This document shows positions 7,656 to 16,306 of a stretch of 20,834 bases of DNA, one piece after another. Made by a program: the position numbers and the translations under genes. Under the pieces are notes generated by a model. That model searched no databases, was not told where the DNA came from, and worked only from the letters and a program-made list of their open reading frames with translations. The stretch comes from Corynebacterium rhinophilum (GTDB lineage: Bacteria > Actinomycetota > Actinomycetes > Mycobacteriales > Mycobacteriaceae). The stretch spans positions 1-20,834 of the forward strand of contig NZ_JASPHQ010000027.1 of the NCBI RefSeq assembly GCF_030227225.1, read 5' to 3'. The number at the start of each line of letters is the position of its first letter. Positions within the stretch are counted from its first letter, which is position 1.

Positions 7656-9010
7656 ATGCACCTACACCACGACTATGCCGATCACCTGCCGGAATTTGTG
7701 GCGGCAACCCACGGCGAAGAACAACCGGATCCTAAGCTCGTAGTCCTCAATGAAGAGCTGGCAGTGCAGCTGGGCTTGGATACTGACTGGCTGCGCTCTG
7801 CAGACGGCCTGGATTTCCTTTTAGGCCGCGACGGCGGGCATGCCATGGCCTATTCCGGCTTCCAATTCGGCTCTTTCAACCCACAGATGGGCGATGGCCG
7901 GGCCATGCTCTTGGGCGAGGTGGACAAAGACGGAAAACTGTGGGATCTCCACGCCAAGGGCACGGGGCTTACCCCTTATTCGCGGTTGGGTGCCGATGGC
8001 CGCGGCACCCTCTCGTCCATGCTGCGCGAGTACTTGGTTTCTGAGGCCATGCACGCCCTCGGCGTACCCACCACCCGCTCGCTTGCTGTGATTTCTACCG
8101 GCCGTCCCATCCAGCGCGGCCACGTGCAGCCGGCTGGCGTCCTGGTCCGCGTGGCGGCAAGCCATATCCGGGTCGGAACTTTTCACTATGCCGCGCAGTC
8201 TGGCCACCTCCAAGACCTCGCGGACTATGCCATAGCGCGCCACTACCCTGGGGCAGATTATCGGGAGTTTTTCAAGGCGTCATGGACCGCCAGATTGCCA
8301 CCGTGTCTTCGTGGATGCGCTTCGGCTTTATCCACGGGGTGATGAATACGGATAACACCACCATCTCCGGCGAAACCATTGATTACGGCCCGTGTGCCTT
8401 TATGGAGTCCTACTCGCCCGATACGGTATTTTCCAGCATTGACCAGCAGGGACGCTATGCCTTTGGCAATCAACCAGCGATCTTGGGCTGGAACCTCGCC
8501 CGGCTCGCGGAATCGCTGGTGCCGCTATTCGATGCCGATATCAATGCCGGGGTCGACTTCGCGCAAGACACCATCAATGGGTTTCAGGAGAAATTCGCCT
8601 CCCAGCGCCGCAGCGATCTGGCAAGCGCCCTCGATACCTCCACCGAGGTAGCCTCGGCCTACTTTACTGCCATGCAGCTTTACCGGCCGGATATCACGCT
8701 GGCGCACCGTGCGCTTGCCGATGCCGCCCGCGGCCGCACCCTTCCTGCCCAAGAACTATTTAAGGAATCGGACTTCGTGGATAGCTACCTAGCCACTCAC
8801 CCCTCCCCGGATGCCGTGGATGCTGCAATGCCCCGGGTCATTCCCCGCAATATGGCCGTCGAAGCCGCACTGCGCGCCGCTGAGGCAGGCGATATGCAGC
8901 CCTTTACTGATCTGCTCCACGCCGCGACCCATCCGTGGCAGCCGAATCCGTCTTACGAACAACCCGATCCGGATGGGCTTGCAGGCTTTCTTACCTACTG
9001 CGGTACCTAA
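7656..9010 (+). pseudogene. selO: SelO protein adenylyltransferase, frameshifted
   Basis: SelO (YdiU/UPF0061) is a pseudokinase-fold enzyme that transfers AMP to proteins. The first frame (7656-8342) encodes a normal N-terminal half with [34 protein letters not shown] and [16 protein letters not shown], then loses homology after REFF near 8272 and ends at 228 residues. The frame one base back (from about 8270 to 9010) carries the rest: [22 protein letters not shown] with the metal-binding Asn/Asp, then GRYAFGNQP and the C-terminal ASYEQPDPDGL-like region. Joined, the protein would be about 451 residues, close to the roughly 480 of E. coli SelO. The break coincides with five T residues at 8268-8272; six would restore the frame. 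Sequencing error, real inactivation or slippage are all possible. Confidence 0.88.
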
Positions 9011-9050
9011 TTTTCTAACAACTCCGAATTCAGGGGTTGGGCATCACAAA

Positions 9051-9082
9051 GCCCTCCGCGCAATAGGTTTTGCACGGAGGGC
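9051..9082 (-). terminator. Terminator hairpin after mqo
   Basis: GCCCTCCG (9051-9058) pairs perfectly with CGGAGGGC (9075-9082), and GCA/TGC can extend the stem inwards. On the minus strand TTTGT follows, so it best serves mqo; it may also stop readthrough from selO on the plus strand, though no T run follows that way. Confidence 0.65.
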
Positions 9083-9120
9083 AGGGGCCAGGAATTAGCC
9101 CAAAGCCGAAGGGTGGGTGT

Positions 9121-10617
9121 TTAGCGCTCCAGCTTCAGCGTCTTCTGGGTGTATTCCCACATCTCGTTGTAGAAGTCCTCATCATTGGCCAGCTTCATGC
9201 CGTAGGACGGGACCATCTCGCGAATCTTATCGCTCCAGTCAATCATGCGCTCGCCAAAGCAACGCTCGAGCAGCTCCAGCATGACGGCTGGGGCAATGGA
9301 AGCACCCGGGGAAGCGCCGAGCAGGCCGGCAATATTGCCTTCCTGGTTATTGACCAATGCGGTTCCGAACTCGAGGGAACCGAAACGCGGTGCGCCTGCA
9401 GGCTTAATGACCTGTACGCGCTGACCGGCAATCACGGTCTCCCAGTCGCTTTCCTTCGCATTCGGGACGTATTCGCGAAGGGACTCGACGCGGTCAGAGA
9501 AGTCCTTGCGCACCTCATCAATGAGGTACTTGGTCAGGCCGAATTCCTGTACCGCAACCCCCAGGTAGGAGGTGATGTTATCCGGGCGGATAGACTTGAA
9601 AAGGTCCAGGTAGGAACCCTTCTTCAAGAACTTCGGGCTCCAACCGCCGTACGGGCCAAACAGCAGGCCCTTCTCGCCGTCGATAACGCGGGTATCCAGG
9701 TGCGGCACGGACATCGGAGGAGCACCCACTGCAGCCTTACCGTAGACCTTGGCCTGGTGCTGCTCAATGAGCTCCGGGTTCTTGGCACGCAACCAGAGAC
9801 CGGAAATGGGGAATCCGGCGTATCCTGCCACTTCCTTCACCTTTGCCTTGCGGAGCAAGTCTAGGGCGTAGCCGCCGGCACCGACGAAGACGAACTTCGC
9901 CTTCACCACGGTGATATCGCCGGTGTGCTTATTTTTGGAATAGACCTTCCAGTCATTTCCATCACGGTCGATATCGAAGACATCGTGGCCGTAACGGATC
10001 TCCGTACCAGATGCGCGCGCAGCGGTCAGGAATTGCTTGGCCAGGGCGCCGAAGTTCACATCGGTTCCGACTTCGGTCCAAGAGATAGCGACCTTATTGG
10101 AAAAGTCGCGGCCGTCAGCCATGAGCGGCAGCTTCTCCGCGAAGGTGGATTCGTCATCAGAGAACTGCATGCCGGGGAACATGTGCTTTTCACTCAGCAC
10201 CTCGTAGCGGCGCTTCAGGTAGTCCGCCTGGATTTCACCTTGAGCGAAGGACACGTGTGGGACTGGGTTGATGAACTCGCTAGGTTCAGTCAGGATGCCG
10301 TTGTTGAGCTGGTGGGACCAGAACTGGCGCGACTTCTGGAACTTCTCGTTGGTGGCAATGGCCTTAGAGATATCAATGCGGCCGTTCTTCTCTGGCGTGT
10401 AGTTGAGCTCACACAGAGCAGAGTGACCGGTACCGGCGTTATTCCACGGAGAGGAGGATTCCAGGGCGGGGCCATCAAGGCGCTCAAAGATCATCTGGGT
10501 CCAGCTCGGCTCCAGCTCGCGGAGCATAGCGCCCAGGGTGGCGCTCATGATGCCGGCACCGACCAGTGCGACATCAACCTCATCTACAACTTGTGCTGTC
10601 TTCTTTGCTGAGGACAC
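9121..10617 (-). CDS. mqo: Malate:quinone oxidoreductase
   Basis: Membrane-associated FAD enzyme that oxidises malate to oxaloacetate and passes electrons to menaquinone, a TCA-cycle step that is dominant in corynebacteria. The 498-residue product has the FAD-binding DVALVGAGIMSATLG near the N-terminus, SSPWNNAGTGHSALCELNYTP, FVFVGAGGYALDLL, and LFGPYGGWSPKFLKKGS, all highly similar to recalled C. glutamicum Mqo. The frame is open to 10722, but homology starts shortly after a GTG at 10617, which has AGAGG about 10 nt upstream; I chose this start. A TATATAAAT -10 candidate lies at 10652-10644. The gene is monocistronic, with a hairpin terminator 39 nt past its stop. Confidence 0.96.
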   Translation of the reverse strand: MSSAKKTAQVVDEVDVALVGAGIMSATLGAMLRELEPSWTQMIFERLDGPALESSSPWNNAGTGHSALCELNYTPEKNGRIDISKAIATNEKFQKSRQFWSHQLNNGILTEPSEFINPVPHVSFAQGEIQADYLKRRYEVLSEKHMFPGMQFSDDESTFAEKLPLMADGRDFSNKVAISWTEVGTDVNFGALAKQFLTAARASGTEIRYGHDVFDIDRDGNDWKVYSKNKHTGDITVVKAKFVFVGAGGYALDLLRKAKVKEVAGYAGFPISGLWLRAKNPELIEQHQAKVYGKAAVGAPPMSVPHLDTRVIDGEKGLLFGPYGGWSPKFLKKGSYLDLFKSIRPDNITSYLGVAVQEFGLTKYLIDEVRKDFSDRVESLREYVPNAKESDWETVIAGQRVQVIKPAGAPRFGSLEFGTALVNNQEGNIAGLLGASPGASIAPAVMLELLERCFGERMIDWSDKIREMVPSYGMKLANDEDFYNEMWEYTQKTLKLER

Positions 10618-10643
10618 TGTGTTATAACCTCTTCGAATTGAAA

Positions 10644-10652
10644 ATTTATATA
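10644..10652 (-). promoter_or_regulatory. Likely -10 element of mqo
   Basis: TATATAAAT on the minus strand, about 27 nt before the GTG start of mqo, is the closest match to a -10 box in the mqo leader. A second AT-rich stretch, TAAAATATAT, lies about 23 nt further upstream (near 10672-10681). The 285-bp gap to the hydrolase gene otherwise holds no ORF I can support. Confidence 0.4.
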
Positions 10653-10890
10653 CATCGGCGCATTCTGCACCATATATTTTAAGCGCTTTGCGCCCCACAC
10701 CGCGACTGTTATGCACAGACAACCTGCCGATGTGTCACGCATTAACGCCTTACCTTACGCTTTTCTCCACTCGATTGGTTTTTCTCCCCCACCCTGGCCG
10801 CCACAATATAGGACGCCATGTAATACACTTCACATTGAGTGGAAGTAATGGCAGGTCACGCAGCTACCGTAACGAACCCCTAGAGTTGAC

Positions 10891-10896
10891 TAGACT
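10891..10896 (+). promoter_or_regulatory. -10 element of the hydrolase-mtr pair
   Basis: TAGACT lies 6 nt before the ATG at 10903, and no Shine-Dalgarno is present, which indicates a leaderless transcript starting at the A of the ATG. Confidence 0.45.
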
Positions 10897-10902
10897 CGTG
10901 TC

Positions 10903-11940
10903 ATGGCTACAGCAACTCCGTCATGGGGGCCCGATATCCTCGGCCCCGATTTTCAATCAGCCACCCTCGACCTTGGCCCCGATCCCGATGGCGAGGGGGA
11001 CGTTGTCACCACCCTCGTCCATTACGCACCAGGATCAAGCGAAGGCTCTGGGGCGGCGGGCTCTGCCGATTCTTCATCGCCTTCCCGCCCGGCCTTGGTG
11101 TGGCTGCACGGGATGACTGACTACTTCTTTCACTCACACGTTTCAGAACACTTTGCGGCGCAAGGCTATGACTTCTATGCGGTCGATCTGCGCAAATGCG
11201 GCCGCTCGCATAGGCCTGGCCAGTCCTGGCACTACGTTTCAGATTTGTCCTTATATAACGCGGATCTTTCCGCGGCCCTCGATGCCATTGCGAATGACAA
11301 GGTAATCATTATGGCCCACTCCACCGGTGGCCTGATTGCGCCGCTATGGATGGACTTTTTACGCCGCCATGATCCGGAGCGGTTCTCCCGCCTTAAGGGG
11401 CTGATTCTCAATAGCCCTTGGCTCGACATGATGGGCGTTCCCGGTTGGGCAGTCTCCGCGCTGAAGCCTGTCATATATTCCACCGCCAAAATTGCACCCA
11501 AGACCGCCTTGTTTGGGGGCAGCCTCACTGCCTACGGCGAATCGGTGCACAGTGATTACTACGGCGAGTGGGACTATGACCTCAGCATGAAACCCCTAGC
11601 TGGGCATAAAAAATATATCGGATGGTTGGCCGCCGTATTCCACGGTTTCGATGCCATTCACAGCGGCCGTATTAACACCGGAGTCCCCGTATTGACGCTG
11701 CAATCTACCCGCTCCCTATTGGGAACTCCGTACTGCGATGCGGTCAATCATGCGGATTGCATCATCGATGTCGCCCAGACCCGGCGGTGGGCAAAAGAGC
11801 TCGACGCGCACTACACGCTGCATTCCATCGAAGGCGCGCGCCACGATGTCTTTTTATCCCTCCCCCACCCCCTAGAAGAGGCCTTCGCAGCGTGCGATGC
11901 GTGGCTTCCCACCATCGTGGAAGCCCCTACACCAGCATAA
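10903..11940 (+). CDS. Alpha/beta-fold serine hydrolase
   Basis: A 345-residue hydrolase, probably of the lysophospholipase/Hydrolase_4 type. Visible features are the oxyanion-hole HGM at 69-71, the nucleophile elbow AHSTGG with Ser140, and the C-terminal catalytic His314 in GARHDVFLS. The acid residue is not certain (an Asp around 250-270 is expected). A low-complexity Ser/Gly/Ala stretch at about 44-62 interrupts the N-terminal beta region. No signal peptide, so it is cytoplasmic. It lies between mqo and mtr, 35 nt before mtr on the same strand; I recall the same order in C. glutamicum, where the hydrolase is uncharacterised. The substrate is unknown; a link to thiol or lipid metabolism is only suggested by context. 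Confidence 0.88.
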   Translation: MATATPSWGPDILGPDFQSATLDLGPDPDGEGDVVTTLVHYAPGSSEGSGAAGSADSSSPSRPALVWLHGMTDYFFHSHVSEHFAAQGYDFYAVDLRKCGRSHRPGQSWHYVSDLSLYNADLSAALDAIANDKVIIMAHSTGGLIAPLWMDFLRRHDPERFSRLKGLILNSPWLDMMGVPGWAVSALKPVIYSTAKIAPKTALFGGSLTAYGESVHSDYYGEWDYDLSMKPLAGHKKYIGWLAAVFHGFDAIHSGRINTGVPVLTLQSTRSLLGTPYCDAVNHADCIIDVAQTRRWAKELDAHYTLHSIEGARHDVFLSLPHPLEEAFAACDAWLPTIVEAPTPA

Positions 11941-11975
11941 ATACCCGAATTGGACACATGAATTAAGGTACAAAT

Positions 11976-13376
11976 ATGACCACAATTGATACAGCAAATA
12001 CTCCTGCCGCAGAGGAACACTTCGACCTCATCATCATCGGCACCGGTTCCGGCAACTCCATTGCTAACCGCGACTTTCACGATAAGAAGATTGCCATCAT
12101 CGAAAAGGGCCGTTTCGGTGGCACCTGCTTGAACGTCGGCTGCATCCCCACCAAGATGTACGTCTACGCCGCCGATGTCGCCCTCGCCGCCCGCGAAGGC
12201 GAGCGCCTCGGCATTGATGCCCAGGTCAACAACGTGGAGTGGAGCTCCATCATGGAGCGCGTCTTCCACAACCGCATTGACCAGATCGCCCAAAGCGGCG
12301 AGGACTACCGCCGCGGTGACAAGACCCCAAATATCACCGTCTACGATGAGCACGCTCGCTTCGTTGGCCCTAAGACCATCCAGACCGGCGATCACGTCAT
12401 CAGCGCCGACCAGATCGTCGTCGCTACTGGCTCCCGCCCGGTAATCCCTGAGGTCTACGCCAATTCCGGCGTGAAGTACTACACCAACGAAGACATCATG
12501 CGGATGGACCGCCAACCAGAAAGCCTGATCATCGTAGGCGGCGGCTATATCGCCATGGAGTTTGCCCACGTCTTCGATGGCCTCGGCACCAAGGTCACCG
12601 TGGTCAACCGCAGCGAAACCCTGCTGCGCCACCTCGATTCCGATCTCTCCTCGCGCTTCAACGAGCTTGCCCGCGAGCGTTTTGATGTGCGGATTGCTAA
12701 TGGCACCAAGCTGGAAGAAACCGACAAGGGTGTGAAGCTCGAGCTCGATAATGGCGATACCCTCGAGGCAGATGCGATCCTGGTCGCCACTGGCCGCAAG
12801 CCGAACGGCGATCTCATGGATGTGGACAACGCCGGCATCAAGCTACTGGACAATGGCCGCATTTCCACCGATGCTCATGGCCTCACGGATGCAGAGGGCG
12901 TATGGGCGCTTGGCGATGTCTCTTCGCCCTACATGCTCAAGCACGTTGCCAATGCCGAAGCCCGCACCATCCAGCACAACCTGCTCCACCCAGAGGATCT
13001 GCAGGAGCTTCCGCACGACAACGTTCCTGCCGCCATCTTCACCCACCCACAGATCGCTACTGTGGGCTTGAAGGAAGAAGAAGCTCGGGAGCAGGGCTTC
13101 GATGTCACCGTGAAGATTCAGAACTTCGGCGACGTGGCCTACGGCTGGGCCATGGAAGATACCACGGGTATTTGCAAGCTGATTGCGGACCGCAAGACGG
13201 GCCAGCTCCTCGGTGCCCACTTGATGGGCCCGCAGTCCTCCACCCTGATCCAGCAGCTGATTACCGTAATGACCTACGAGATCGACCTGCGCGACTTTGC
13301 TCGCAAGCAGTACTGGATCCACCCAGCTCTTCCTGAGGTCGTAGAAAACGCCATCTTGGGTCTCGAGTGGGACTAG
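11976..13376 (+). CDS. mtr: Mycothione reductase
   Basis: Flavoprotein disulfide reductase that uses NADPH to reduce mycothione to mycothiol, the main low-molecular-weight thiol of actinobacteria. The 466-residue protein has the FAD-binding IIGTGSGNS (20-28), the redox pair Cys51 and Cys56 in GGTCLNVGCIPTK, an NADPH-binding IIVGGGYIAMEFA, and the C-terminal HPALPE with His449 and Glu454 that forms the catalytic dyad. The GTGSGNS variant of the FAD motif and the TKMYVYAADVA sequence after the active site fit mycothione reductase better than dihydrolipoyl dehydrogenase or mercuric reductase. AAGGT lies 6 nt before the ATG. It likely shares a transcript with the upstream hydrolase and ends at the large hairpin at 13397-13455. 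Confidence 0.93.
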   Translation: MTTIDTANTPAAEEHFDLIIIGTGSGNSIANRDFHDKKIAIIEKGRFGGTCLNVGCIPTKMYVYAADVALAAREGERLGIDAQVNNVEWSSIMERVFHNRIDQIAQSGEDYRRGDKTPNITVYDEHARFVGPKTIQTGDHVISADQIVVATGSRPVIPEVYANSGVKYYTNEDIMRMDRQPESLIIVGGGYIAMEFAHVFDGLGTKVTVVNRSETLLRHLDSDLSSRFNELARERFDVRIANGTKLEETDKGVKLELDNGDTLEADAILVATGRKPNGDLMDVDNAGIKLLDNGRISTDAHGLTDAEGVWALGDVSSPYMLKHVANAEARTIQHNLLHPEDLQELPHDNVPAAIFTHPQIATVGLKEEEAREQGFDVTVKIQNFGDVAYGWAMEDTTGICKLIADRKTGQLLGAHLMGPQSSTLIQQLITVMTYEIDLRDFARKQYWIHPALPEVVENAILGLEWD

Positions 13377-13396
13377 GCCCCAAAGGCCCCATAGCT

Positions 13397-13455
13397 AAAG
13401 CCGCCTCCCCGACCCTCGCGCAGTAATTCACGCGAGTGATAAAGGAGGCGGCTTT
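13397..13455. terminator. Large nested hairpin between mtr and map
   Basis: A perfect 12-bp stem (AAAGCCGCCTCC at 13397-13408 with GGAGGCGGCTTT at 13444-13455) encloses a second 6-bp stem (CTCGCG at 13415-13420 with CGCGAG at 13431-13436). The stem ends in TTT in both directions, so it suits the converging genes mtr and map as a bidirectional terminator. Confidence 0.7.
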
Positions 13456-13492
13456 CGCTGTGCCTCGGGCCTTTTAAGAAGGGCCGCAGCGG

Positions 13493-14362
13493 TTAATCCT
13501 CATCTGGGATGGTCAGGATTTCATTGCCATCCTCTGTAATGACCAAGGTGTGCTCGAACTGGGCGGTGAACTTGCCATCACGGTTTTGCACGGTCCAGTC
13601 ATCGTCCCAAATATCGTAATCCAGCGAACCAAGATTGATCATCGGCTCCACCGTCAAGGTCATGCCCGGTTCCAAGATATCGCGGTACGTAGTGGAATCG
13701 TGGTGCAAGACCACCAGCCCATTGTGGAAGGTGGGCCCTACGCCGTGACCGGTGAAATCACGTACAACGTTGTAGCCAAAGCGCTTGGCATAAGACTCGA
13801 TAACGCGGCCGATAACGTTGATCTCGCGGCCCGGCTTTGCGGCCTTAATGCCGCGCATCGTGGCCTCTTTGGTGCGCTCTACTAATAGTCGGTGCTCCTC
13901 AGATACGTCACCGGCCAAGAAGGTAGCGTTATTATCGCCGTGCACGCCATTCTTATAAGCAGTGACATCGATATTAACGATGTCACCCTCTTCAATCACG
14001 GTGGTATCCGGAATGCCGTGGCAGACGATTTCATTCAGCGAAACGCAGCTGCCCTTGGGAAATCCCCGGTATCCCAGGGTGGACGGGTACGCACCGTGGT
14101 CACACATATACTCGTGCGCCACGCGGTCGACCGCATCCGTCGTTACGCCAGGCTTTACCGCCTTGCCGGCTTCCTTCAGCGCGTTGGCCGCAATCTTGCA
14201 GGACTCCCGCATCTTCTCAATCACTTCGGGGGACTGTACAAATGGCTCGCCGATGGCCTCTTGTACCTCGTCTTTCCACACGTATTCCGGGCGCTCGATG
14301 TCATCTGGCACCGGCCGGATGGGGGTTGGTTTACCTGGCTTCAATTTTCCACGAGTACTCAT
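13493..14362 (-). CDS. map: Type I methionine aminopeptidase, extended form
   Basis: Removes the initiator methionine from new proteins. The 289-residue protein carries all five metal ligands: Asp132, Asp143, His206, Glu239 and Glu270, plus His115 in VCHGIPD; these match E. coli Asp97, Asp108, His171, Glu204 and Glu235 with a constant offset of 35. The extra N-terminal 40 residues contain a proline-rich [10 protein letters not shown] stretch, as in the mycobacterial MapB/MetAP1c form, where it is thought to aid ribosome docking. The ATG at 14362 lacks a well-placed Shine-Dalgarno; the GAGGA at 14382-14378 is 15 nt away and instead fits a small overlapping ORF. No other in-frame start lies between the upstream stop and this ATG. 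It is 65 nt after the pbp stop. Confidence 0.95.
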   Translation of the reverse strand: MSTRGKLKPGKPTPIRPVPDDIERPEYVWKDEVQEAIGEPFVQSPEVIEKMRESCKIAANALKEAGKAVKPGVTTDAVDRVAHEYMCDHGAYPSTLGYRGFPKGSCVSLNEIVCHGIPDTTVIEEGDIVNIDVTAYKNGVHGDNNATFLAGDVSEEHRLLVERTKEATMRGIKAAKPGREINVIGRVIESYAKRFGYNVVRDFTGHGVGPTFHNGLVVLHHDSTTYRDILEPGMTLTVEPMINLGSLDYDIWDDDWTVQNRDGKFTAQFEHTLVITEDGNEILTIPDED

Positions 14363-14372
14363 AACTGCCCAT
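14331..14372 (-). CDS. Possible 13-codon leader ORF overlapping map start
   Basis: An ATG at 14372 with GAGGA exactly 5 nt upstream opens a short frame, [13 protein letters not shown], that ends in TAA at 14331, inside map. It is in a different frame from map, whose own ATG lies 10 nt downstream of this one. The ribosome-binding site is better for this ORF than for map. It could be a leader peptide or a coupling device, or chance. No homologue is known to me. Confidence 0.3.
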   Translation of the reverse strand: MGSYEYSWKIEAR

Positions 14373-14427
14373 GGTAGTCCTCATACCGGTTAGCGCAGTA
14401 TCCGGGTACCGCGTCCGAGGCCGCGGC

Positions 14428-16278
14428 TTACTCCACCATCGGTGCTGGGCCATCATTGGGGCGCGAACGGTATTCATCCAACTTCTGCAGGAAATTATCC
14501 GTGATGGCTACCGAAGATTCAGAGCCGCCGCCCAGCACGATGAGCGTGGCGAAGGCGATATCGTCTTCTTCCCGGTAGCCCGTAAACCACGCGTGTGAGC
14601 CTTCATTAATCTCGGCCTCACCAGTCTTGCCGTAGATGGTTCCGCCTGCTTGCATGCCGCGGGCGGTACCGCTAGTAACCACCTGGCGCATCATGCCGCG
14701 CACGTTATTCAGCACGTGCTCTGGGATCTGCGCCGGCTTATCCGATGCCTTGGTCTCACGGCCCTCAATAAGCTTCGGCGTTGGGGTCTTTCCCGCCGCC
14801 ACAGAAGCAGAAACCAAAGCCATGCCGAACGGGCTAGCGAGGTCGTAGCCCTGACCATAACCGGCTTCGGTGCGCTCCAGTACTTCCTTGCCCTCCGGAA
14901 TCGAGCCGGTAGTGGTCGTGAGCCCGGGGATTTCATAATCCACCCCGAAGCCAAACTTCTTGCCGGTTTCCTTCAACTCACCGGGTGCCAGCTTGGTAGA
15001 AATATCGGCGAAGGTGGTGTTGCACGATTGGGCGAAGGCTTGGCTTAACGGAACATTGCCGAGCGAAAACGCGTTGTAGTTGGTCACCACGCGGCCATAG
15101 ATATTCATCGTGCCGGGGCACGGAACGATGGTATCCGTGGTTAGGTCTTGCTTTTCCACACCTGCAGCGGCGGTAAGGATCTTAAAAACCGAGCCCGGCG
15201 GGTATTGGCCTTGCAGGGCGACGTCGCCGTCTTCGTCCGCCTTTTCGGTCTGCGCCACCGCCAGGATATCGCCATTGGAAGGCCGAATTGCTACCAGCAT
15301 GGCCTGGGCGTCCGAGCGCTGATCCACCGCTTCTTGGGCCGCGCGTTGGACGTCATAATCGAGTCCAACCTTGATTGAGGGAGCGGCCTCTGGCGCATGC
15401 TTTTCGACATCGGAAAGCGCCGCACCATTTTCATTGACGACGGCGATGGACCAACCTGTCTCGCCGTCGAGCTCGTCATTGACGGCCGAACGCACGCGGG
15501 ATAAGAGATCGGGCGCAAGGCCGCGGTCTCGGGTCACCAGAGCGGGTTCCTCATTAATGCGAACGCCGTCCATCCCCTCCAGCTTGGCGCGGATGACGGA
15601 CTCCTGCTCTTCTGTATAAAGCCCCACCGAATAGGCAGAATCTGTCTTTTCTAGTTTTTCGGCGAGATCCTTGGCGTCTACCTCCGCGATCGAATCGTCC
15701 TCGCGGTGCGCCGCAGCTAGGGCGCTGCTGACCTTGGAGGCTGTGGGGCGGACATCGGAAAGCGAGCTAGTATCCACGATGACGCGGTAATTCAGCCCAG
15801 GACTCATCAGCTCCACTCCGTTGGAGGAGACGACGCTGGCGCGCGTAGCTTCCAATGCACGCAGCTCTAAGTGCTGGTGTGCGCCCAAGTCCGGGTGAAT
15901 TATGCTGGGCTTCCACCGCACCGTCCATTCGTCTTCGGCCTTGGTCAAGGTCATCTGCGTGGTATAGCTCAGGCTGCGTTCCTTGGGCAGATCCCAGGTG
16001 ACCTTATAATCCGCCGTGGCCACGGTTTCGTCCTGCTTTACCCCCTCGAGCTCAATATCGAGACCCTCTGCCTGCAAACCCGAGTACGTAGCATCGAGGG
16101 CCTGTGTGGCGTCATCGGGGGAATCTGTAAGCTCCTCCAAGCCCTCGTTATTTCGGCTCTCCATGCCTTCAATGAACTCTTCTGCCACCGGCTCTGCAGA
16201 TACGGGCTTAGGGGTACAAGCAACCACACCAGTTGCAGCAAACGAGACTGTAGCAACCAGTGCGAATAACTTCTTCAT
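14428..16278 (-). CDS. Penicillin-binding lipoprotein (class B transpeptidase)
   Basis: A 616-residue peptidoglycan transpeptidase anchored by lipid. Starting at the ATG at 16278 gives a lipoprotein signal MKKLFALVATVSFAATGVVAC with the lipid-bearing Cys21. An NTF2-like MecA_N-type domain (about 30-135) is followed by a dimerisation region and the transpeptidase domain with SVFK (Ser363, Lys366), SCN (418-420) and KTG (551-553). The architecture matches the M. tuberculosis lipoprotein Rv2864c, which has the same neighbours map, gcpE, rip and dxr. The frame extends to 16323 but would spoil the signal peptide. No Shine-Dalgarno; TAATGT lies 8 nt before the ATG. It acts outside the membrane in cell-wall crosslinking and is a potential beta-lactam target. 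Confidence 0.93.
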   Translation of the reverse strand: MKKLFALVATVSFAATGVVACTPKPVSAEPVAEEFIEGMESRNNEGLEELTDSPDDATQALDATYSGLQAEGLDIELEGVKQDETVATADYKVTWDLPKERSLSYTTQMTLTKAEDEWTVRWKPSIIHPDLGAHQHLELRALEATRASVVSSNGVELMSPGLNYRVIVDTSSLSDVRPTASKVSSALAAAHREDDSIAEVDAKDLAEKLEKTDSAYSVGLYTEEQESVIRAKLEGMDGVRINEEPALVTRDRGLAPDLLSRVRSAVNDELDGETGWSIAVVNENGAALSDVEKHAPEAAPSIKVGLDYDVQRAAQEAVDQRSDAQAMLVAIRPSNGDILAVAQTEKADEDGDVALQGQYPPGSVFKILTAAAGVEKQDLTTDTIVPCPGTMNIYGRVVTNYNAFSLGNVPLSQAFAQSCNTTFADISTKLAPGELKETGKKFGFGVDYEIPGLTTTTGSIPEGKEVLERTEAGYGQGYDLASPFGMALVSASVAAGKTPTPKLIEGRETKASDKPAQIPEHVLNNVRGMMRQVVTSGTARGMQAGGTIYGKTGEAEINEGSHAWFTGYREEDDIAFATLIVLGGGSESSVAITDNFLQKLDEYRSRPNDGPAPMVE

Positions 16279-16286
16279 GCTTTGGC

Positions 16287-16292
16287 ACATTA
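16287..16292 (-). promoter_or_regulatory. -10 element for the penicillin-binding lipoprotein
   Basis: TAATGT on the minus strand lies 8 nt before the ATG at 16278 and just downstream of the ispG terminator, so pbp probably has its own promoter and a leaderless or near-leaderless mRNA. Confidence 0.35.
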
Positions 16293-16306
16293 GCAGCGCA
16301 CGCAGC

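Noticed and set aside
9070..10611. Long plus-strand open frames opposite mqo (264 and 228 codons)
   Set aside because: Antisense shadows of mqo with no recognisable domains and no promoter or ribosome site.
10828..10846. Imperfect inverted repeat around ACTTCAC/GTGGAAGT upstream of the hydrolase
   Set aside because: One base out of register and not matching any regulator consensus such as the cAMP-responsive GlxR site.
11811..12632. 273-codon minus-strand open frame opposite mtr
   Set aside because: Antisense shadow of mtr with no family resemblance.
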